The notes beneath the pieces were generated by a model. It was not told the DNA's origin. It did not search any database and saw only the letters and a list, made by a program, of their open reading frames with translations. 64,000 bases of DNA, taken from contig JAIEOW010000040.1 of assembly GCA_019750095.1 (NCBI GenBank), forward strand, positions 1-64,000. The letters run 5' to 3'. The position numbers and the translations under genes are program-made. Within the stretch, counting starts at the first letter, position 1. Every line of letters starts with the position of its first letter. This document shows positions 62,067 to 64,000 of this stretch, in pieces. The DNA is from Phycisphaerales bacterium. Lineage in GTDB: Bacteria; Planctomycetota; Phycisphaerae; Phycisphaerales; UBA1924.

Positions 62067-63596
62067 TCACACTCCGGCCGCAACCGCCTGATCCGCCTGC
62101 GGCGAGCCCTTTCCAAACCGCTTGAGTGCGGCGGACCCGAGCTTCTTGCCCACTTCCCACACCGGACCCGTCAGCGAGCTGCACGCCCCGACGCACGTGT
62201 CCATCGCCTTGATCACCTCATCGGCATCCGCTCGCGACAGCACCAGCGTCGGGATCAGCTTGATCACGTCCAGTCGATGCCCGGCGACCTGCGCCAGAAT
62301 CCGATGATCGCTCATCAGGGGCAGGATGATCGCCTGGCAGAACAGATTCGGGTCCATCGCGTGCAGCATGTCCCACGCCCGTGCCAGCATGAAGCTCTTG
62401 GGCTTGTGAAACTCGATGGCGATCATCAGCCCCTTGCCCCGGACTTCCTTCACAAGCTCATACTTGCCCAGCGTTCGGGCCAGCCCGTCGCGCAGATACG
62501 TTCCCACGTCCGCGGCGTTCTCGATGATCCGCTCGGTCTTGAGCACATGCAGGGTCGCCAGTCCCGCGGCCATCGCCAAATCGTTCATCCCAAACGTGGT
62601 CTGGATCCGCGAGCATTGGCTCATGCTCGTGAAAACCCTCTGATGGATCGCACGCTTCACGAGTACCGCTGAGACCGGCACATATCCACCCGAGAGCGCC
62701 TTGGCGATCACCATGATGTCCGGACACCAACCCTTGGGGCCGGTCGCGCCCATGCCCCAGTGCTCGCCCGCGAACATGCGGCCTGTGCGTCCGAGCCCCG
62801 TCTGAATCTCGTCGAGGATCATCAGCGTGTTGAACCGCCGACAGATCGCGCTCGCCTCGCGAAGAAAATCGTCATCCGGCAGGTTCACGCCCTTGCCCTG
62901 GATCGGCTCGACGATGAACGCGGCGACATCGCCCGCGCTCAGCTCGCGCTCCAGCGCGGCGAGATCATTGAACGGAATCTCCGTGCTTGGTCCGAGCGTG
63001 CCAAAGTCGTCGCGAAACTCGTGGTTGCCCGTCACCGAGAGAGCGCCGAACGTCAGCCCGTGATAGGCGCGGTGGCAGTACACAAATCGCTCACGCCCCG
63101 TCGCCGCCCGCGCGTGCTTGAGCGCGGCATCGATCGCCTCGGCTCCGCCTGAGGCAAAGAACACCGTGTCAAGTGCCGTGCCATCGCGATGATCCTTCGG
63201 CGCCAGCGCGATCAGCTCGCGTGCTAATACGCCCGGCAATCGCCACGTGCCCACGCCGGGCAGGTTTGGTAGATTCAGATCCATCGCCTGCTTCAACGCA
63301 TCGCGAATCACGGGGTGATTGCGACCCGCCGCAAACACCGCATAGCCGCCCAGCAGATCGATGTACCGAGTCCCCCGATCGTCAAAGAGATACGCCCCTT
63401 CGCCCCGCACATAGCGAGCATCAAAGCCGATGGTCTTCAGCACCGCGGCAAAGGCCGGATTGACATGCTGCTCAAACAGCTCCAGCGCGTTGGGGTTGGC
63501 ATCCAAAACCCGCTGAAGGTCGAAACGTTCCCGGAGCGTCACGCCGGCGGAGTTTCGTGCATCCAAAGACGGAGCGGCAGAGAGGGGGTTGTTCAT
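62067..63596 (-). CDS. Class III PLP-dependent aminotransferase
   Basis: The 509-residue protein carries the class III fold: GTRYIDLLGGYAVFAAGRNH, VFFASGGAEAIDAALKHAR, FVYCHRAYHGLTFGALSVTG, the PLP-binding LMILDEIQTGLGRTG and the Schiff-base Lys in VIAKALSGGYVPV. A basic C-terminal extension of about 50 residues is unusual. ATG 63596 (MNNPLSAAP) is preferred over the frame's upstream Met. Substrate unknown: members act on ornithine, 4-aminobutyrate, lysine or hopanoid precursors (HpnO). A hopanoid role is attractive but unsupported by neighbours here. Confidence 0.88.
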   Translation of the reverse strand: MNNPLSAAPSLDARNSAGVTLRERFDLQRVLDANPNALELFEQHVNPAFAAVLKTIGFDARYVRGEGAYLFDDRGTRYIDLLGGYAVFAAGRNHPVIRDALKQAMDLNLPNLPGVGTWRLPGVLARELIALAPKDHRDGTALDTVFFASGGAEAIDAALKHARAATGRERFVYCHRAYHGLTFGALSVTGNHEFRDDFGTLGPSTEIPFNDLAALERELSAGDVAAFIVEPIQGKGVNLPDDDFLREASAICRRFNTLMILDEIQTGLGRTGRMFAGEHWGMGATGPKGWCPDIMVIAKALSGGYVPVSAVLVKRAIHQRVFTSMSQCSRIQTTFGMNDLAMAAGLATLHVLKTERIIENAADVGTYLRDGLARTLGKYELVKEVRGKGLMIAIEFHKPKSFMLARAWDMLHAMDPNLFCQAIILPLMSDHRILAQVAGHRLDVIKLIPTLVLSRADADEVIKAMDTCVGACSSLTGPVWEVGKKLGSAALKRFGKGSPQADQAVAAGV

Positions 63597-63763
63597 GGCC
63601 GGGCCAATCGTACCCTGATCCCACGGGGTATTGGCCGCTTGCCGCATTGTCGGACCTTGGACGGGGGAACAGTCCGCCGAGATTCACACTGGGAATCCTG
63701 CGGCCAGCCCTGTCCGCGATCCGATCGACCCTGACCAACGTACGTCTTTGCAGGAGCACACGC

Positions 63764-64000
63764 ATGAAGATCTCGTCCACACTGCTCGGTTTGGCCGGCG
63801 CGACCACGATTCTGGGTGGATTGGTCGCTTATCGCGTCGCCGTCCCCTGCTCGTCGTGTCCGATCACGATGGGGATCAACGCGGTTTTCGGGGGCGAGTG
63901 CGCTGAGTGTGCCACGCCGAAGATCGATCAGGCGACGGTTGTGTCCGTTGCTTTGGATGAAACCAAGCCCGCGACGCCAACTCCTCCCTCTTCGGAAGAA
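63764..64000 (+). CDS. Small Cys-rich membrane protein (partial, runs off window)
   Basis: AGGAG lies eight bases before ATG 63764. The 79 visible residues comprise a hydrophobic start (LLGLAGATTILGGLVAYRVA) and the cysteine motifs PCSSCPITMG and GECAECATP, followed by a Pro/Thr linker. The CPIT motif after a membrane helix recalls DUF6132-type small membrane proteins. It may continue into a thioredoxin or other redox domain beyond the window. Judgment is limited by the truncation. Confidence 0.65.
   Translation, partial: MKISSTLLGLAGATTILGGLVAYRVAVPCSSCPITMGINAVFGGECAECATPKIDQATVVSVALDETKPATPTPPSSEE

Overview
The window is a high-GC bacterial chromosome segment. It most likely comes from a planctomycete of the class Phycisphaerae. 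The clues are secreted enzymes ending in a short calcium-binding (dockerin-like) tail that finishes in Gly-Cys, a PEP-CTERM protein, an ECF sigma factor translationally coupled to a large membrane Ser/Thr kinase, and a Gram-negative glycan/lipid A gene set. This assignment is inference from family knowledge; no rRNA is present to confirm it. I saw no tRNA, rRNA or CRISPR array.

Layout. 0-3.4 kb: a shortened response regulator and its PAS histidine kinase, then a lone nuoF. 3.7-12.3 kb: a vanadium haloperoxidase-like secreted protein with a terminator, the ECF sigma/kinase pair, and a large GH57-like secreted glucan-active protein. 12.4-15.2 kb: a sulfotransferase and leucyl aminopeptidase. 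15.2-29.3 kb: a surface-glycan locus holding six glycosyltransferases, a heptose kinase/nucleotidyltransferase-type fusion with swapped domains, an asparagine-synthetase-like amidotransferase, a methyltransferase and a PglD/NeuD-like acyltransferase. Many of these genes overlap as ATGA, GTGA or TGATG junctions. 29.5-44.8 kb: mixed housekeeping genes (coiled-coil membrane protein, LpxL-type acyltransferase, receiver protein, SpoVR, zinc-ribbon membrane proteins, ABC ATPases, a PAC2 protein, acyl-CoA carboxylase, acyltransferase 3). This part also holds several palindromic repeat elements.

43.9-48.2 kb is the most unusual part. pyrH and frr, normally neighbours, are separated by two divergently transcribed single-Tyr HUH (IS200/RAYT-type) transposase genes. 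Each is bracketed by mirror-image hairpin repeats, and a third, gene-less copy of the repeat bracket lies just beyond frr. 48.5-57.3 kb is a tightly overlapping five-gene run: a membrane von Willebrand-A protein, two exported repeat proteins, a membrane protein with a degenerate J-like N-terminus, and an exported zinc-ribbon protein. It looks like an uncharacterised envelope complex. 58.0-60.2 kb encodes a Wzm/Wzt-type polysaccharide exporter preceded by a G10 tract; it could export the product of the 15-29 kb locus. The window ends with a PEP-CTERM protein, a uridine-kinase-like protein, a class III aminotransferase and the start of a small Cys-rich membrane protein.

Start codons were chosen by family alignment from memory, ribosome-binding sites and overlap with the upstream gene. 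Alternatives are stated where the choice is weak.
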